A DNA stretch of 6,710 nucleotides from Rhizobium sp. LCM 4573. GTDB taxonomy: Bacteria > Pseudomonadota > Alphaproteobacteria > Rhizobiales > Rhizobiaceae. This document shows, piece after piece, positions 5,174 to 6,710 of this stretch; positions within the stretch are counted from its first letter, which is position 1; each line of letters starts with the position of its first letter. The DNA lies in the NCBI RefSeq assembly GCF_001854865.1, contig NZ_MDDW01000001.1:350795-357504 (forward strand). Reading direction: 5' to 3'. The notes below the pieces were generated by a model, which saw only the letters and a list, made by a program, of their open reading frames with translations, was not told the DNA's origin and did no database searches. A program made the translations under genes and the position numbers.

Positions 5174-5914
5174 TTATCCCACCCGACCCAGTGCAAGCGC
5201 CATGGCCCAGTCCGGCCGGCCGTTGCCGGCCGCAAGGCGGGACATCGCCATGTGGTCGTAAGATACGTTGCGGAACTGCGGCACCCAGCCGGATGAGGTC
5301 TTCTCCAGGACCGCATAGGAGGCCATGCCGTGCCCCGCCTCCACCTTGTGGTAATAAGGCGTATCGTCGTCATAGGCAGGGCAGCCGACGCTACCGGGAT
5401 TGACGATAAGCCGGCCATCCGAAAGCTGGACGGCGCGCGGAATGTGGCTGTGTCCGCAGAGAATGAGCGGTTGCTCGATGCCTTTCGCAACGGCTTCGAT
5501 TTCCTCGAGCGATTTGAGGAATACATGTCCTGCTGGAGAAACTTGCTCCAGCCAATAAACGTTGTCGTTTCGCGGGGTCGCGTGGCAGAGAAAGACCTCA
5601 TCCCGATAAACCGCGCTGACGGGAAGGCTTTCCAGCCAAGCCAGGTGCCCGGGCGAAAGCTGCGCGTGTGCGTGGGCATCCGAAGGGGCAAGTTCGCCGG
5701 CCGGCGTCTCGATGAGATAGCGATCGTGATTGCCGCGCACGGTAAGAAGATCGAGCGGCATGAGCAGATCGGCCGTGCGCGCCGCTTCCAGCGGACCGCT
5801 CAAGCAATCTCCGAGATTGACGATGCCGCTGATGCCGAGGCTTCGGATATCGGCAAGCACCGCCTCGAGCGCGGCGCAGTTGCCATGAATGTCGGCGATC
5901 GCGGCAAAGCGCAT
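5174..5914 (-). CDS. Calcineurin-like metallophosphoesterase (YfcE/MJ0936-type)
   Basis: The 246-residue protein carries the dinuclear-metal phosphoesterase motifs in order: Asp8 and His10 in ADIHGN (7-12), GD at 35-36, GNHD (61-64), His111 in LCHATP, and GHSH (154-157), followed by NPGSVGCP (172-179). All metal ligands expected for the family are present, so the enzyme should be active. Such small cytosolic members hydrolyse phosphodiesters or phosphomonoesters, and the physiological substrate usually cannot be predicted. ATG 5914 immediately starts the conserved first strand, has AGGGGA a few nt upstream, and overlaps the uraH stop in TGATG. It therefore probably depends on translation of uraH and is the third gene of the operon. 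Its link to purine breakdown is not established; acting on nucleotide-derived phosphoesters is only a guess. Confidence 0.88.
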   Translation of the reverse strand: MRFAAIADIHGNCAALEAVLADIRSLGISGIVNLGDCLSGPLEAARTADLLMPLDLLTVRGNHDRYLIETPAGELAPSDAHAHAQLSPGHLAWLESLPVSAVYRDEVFLCHATPRNDNVYWLEQVSPAGHVFLKSLEEIEAVAKGIEQPLILCGHSHIPRAVQLSDGRLIVNPGSVGCPAYDDDTPYYHKVEAGHGMASYAVLEKTSSGWVPQFRNVSYDHMAMSRLAAGNGRPDWAMALALGRVG

Positions 5915-6270
5915 CAGCTTCCCCTGTAGGTGGAATAGCCATAGGGTGAAAGAAGCAGCGGCACATGGTAATGCGCCGTGGTGTCGGCAATGCCGAAGCG
6001 GATCGGGATGGTGTCCAGGAAGGCGGGCTGCGGAAGTTCGACGCCCCCTGCCCTGAGATAATCGCCCGCATGAAAGACGAGTTCGTATTCGCCGGCGGTG
6101 AAGGTGTCGCCCGCGAGGATCGGCCCGCCATCGACGCGGCCATCGGAATTGGTGGTGACCGTCGTTAGCTTCTCGCGGCTTTCGCCGCTCAGCCGATAGA
6201 GATCGATCTTCAGGCCTTTGGCCGGCATCCCTTTGGCCGTGTCCAGGACATGGGTGGTGAGACCGGTCAT
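5914..6270 (-). CDS. uraH: 5-hydroxyisourate hydrolase (transthyretin-like)
   Basis: The 118-residue protein is a complete HIU hydrolase, which converts 5-hydroxyisourate (the product of urate oxidation) to OHCU on the way to allantoin. Family signatures are the N-terminal LTTHVLDT (4-11) with His7, Arg45 in [23 protein letters not shown] (100-115) with His102, and the C-terminal YRGS (115-118). This tetrapeptide separates the enzymes from vertebrate transthyretin. His7, Arg45, His102 and the terminal YRGS form the known active site at the tetramer interface. The start overlaps the allA stop in ATGA and GGAG lies 8 nt upstream, inside the end of allA. No signal peptide is seen, so it should be cytoplasmic. 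Confidence 0.95.
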   Translation of the reverse strand: MTGLTTHVLDTAKGMPAKGLKIDLYRLSGESREKLTTVTTNSDGRVDGGPILAGDTFTAGEYELVFHAGDYLRAGGVELPQPAFLDTIPIRFGIADTTAHYHVPLLLSPYGYSTYRGS

Positions 6271-6710
6271 GGCTTGGGCTCCGCAATCAGATAAGGCGTC
6301 TCGAAGAAATACTCCTCGTAATTGGCCGCTGGATCGTCCCGGTCCACCACAAGGAAATCGCTGACGGTGCCGAGCGCCATCAGGGGATGGTGCCAGACGT
6401 TGGGGAAATAGTTCACGCCCTGCTGCGGCCCGACGAAGAAAACCTGCGGCTTGCCGGGCTTGCCATTCTCATCATCCGAGACGGCAACGAGGAAAGGCCG
6501 GCCGGAAAGAGGCGTAAAGCTCTGGCTCGCAAAGGGATGCCGCTCCATCATCCCGATCTCGTAGGGAAACAGCCGCGGCTGGCTGCGGAAGATATTGAAG
6601 ATCAGCCGGATCGGCTCGCCGATGACAACGGGTTCCGCCAGCGCATGATAGCGCTCGGTGCTGCCGTTATTGATGAGCCGCATCTTGGCTGGATCGGTTT
6701 CGATGACATC
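6267..6710 (-). CDS. allA: Ureidoglycolate lyase (5'-truncated by window edge)
   Basis: The frame runs open to the right edge of the window, so the N-terminus (an estimated 15-20 residues from the usual 160-170 length) is missing; 147 residues are visible. The Met at 6683 is internal, because the codons before it read DVIETDPAK, typical of the family's N-terminal region. Characteristic blocks are [11 protein letters not shown] (12-22), [18 protein letters not shown] (48-65) and [16 protein letters not shown] (98-113), matching the cupin-like ureidoglycolate lyase fold. The enzyme releases urea and glyoxylate from ureidoglycolate, the last step of allantoin degradation. It is the upstream visible gene of the allA-uraH-phosphoesterase operon, and its stop overlaps the uraH start by 4 bp. 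The promoter lies outside the window. Confidence 0.92.
   Translation of the reverse strand, partial: DVIETDPAKMRLINNGSTERYHALAEPVVIGEPIRLIFNIFRSQPRLFPYEIGMMERHPFASQSFTPLSGRPFLVAVSDDENGKPGKPQVFFVGPQQGVNYFPNVWHHPLMALGTVSDFLVVDRDDPAANYEEYFFETPYLIAEPKP

Noticed and set aside
5915..6286. N-terminal extension of the phosphoesterase frame upstream of 5914
   Set aside because: The extension is simply uraH read in another frame. The conserved ADIHGN strand begins right after ATG 5914, which has its own ribosome binding site and overlaps the uraH stop.
1..6710. Search for tRNA, rRNA, CRISPR array, insertion sequence or tandem repeats
   Set aside because: No cloverleaf, no regularly spaced direct repeats, no transposase-like frame and no extended tandem repetition were seen on either strand.

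Overview
The window looks like chromosomal DNA of a Rhizobiaceae-type alphaproteobacterium (Rhizobium, Agrobacterium, Shinella or a relative). This is inferred from the high G+C, strong codon bias with long antisense open frames, the FMN-dependent LldD subtype, the allA-uraH purine-degradation pair, and a membrane-anchored SNase-like protein with a Pro/Ala-rich linker. The genus cannot be fixed from this stretch alone.

Layout, left to right. A 3'-terminal fragment of an integral membrane protein (1-351, +) converges on a LysR-family regulator (364-1218, -). The regulator is divergent from an NADPH:quinone-oxidoreductase-like MDR enzyme (1294-2265, +), and the short gap between them is the natural place for their shared control site. 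A 152-bp gap with overlapping inverted repeats precedes an FMN-dependent L-lactate dehydrogenase/alpha-hydroxy-acid oxidase (2418-3563, +). A complete HicAB toxin-antitoxin module (3611-4200, +) follows, with its own -35 element and a near-perfect palindrome overlapping its promoter. It converges, with only 10 bp between stop codons, on an anchored SNase-like protein (4211-4996, -) whose catalytic residues are partly replaced.

The right end is a tightly packed minus-strand operon, allA (partial) - uraH - metallophosphoesterase. The first pair overlaps by ATGA and the second by TGATG. AllA and UraH belong to urate/allantoin catabolism: UraH hydrolyses 5-hydroxyisourate, and AllA splits ureidoglycolate into glyoxylate and urea. 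The phosphoesterase is translationally coupled to them but has no established role in that pathway.

Most genes belong to known families, and I see no convincing undescribed multi-gene system. The points most worth a second look are the altered active site of the SNase-like protein, a possible leaderless hicA transcript under a palindromic operator, the nested palindromes before lldD, the phosphoesterase coupled to the urate genes, and two bulged hairpins in the 177-bp gap around 5000-5170. No tRNA, rRNA, CRISPR array, insertion sequence or attachment site was seen.
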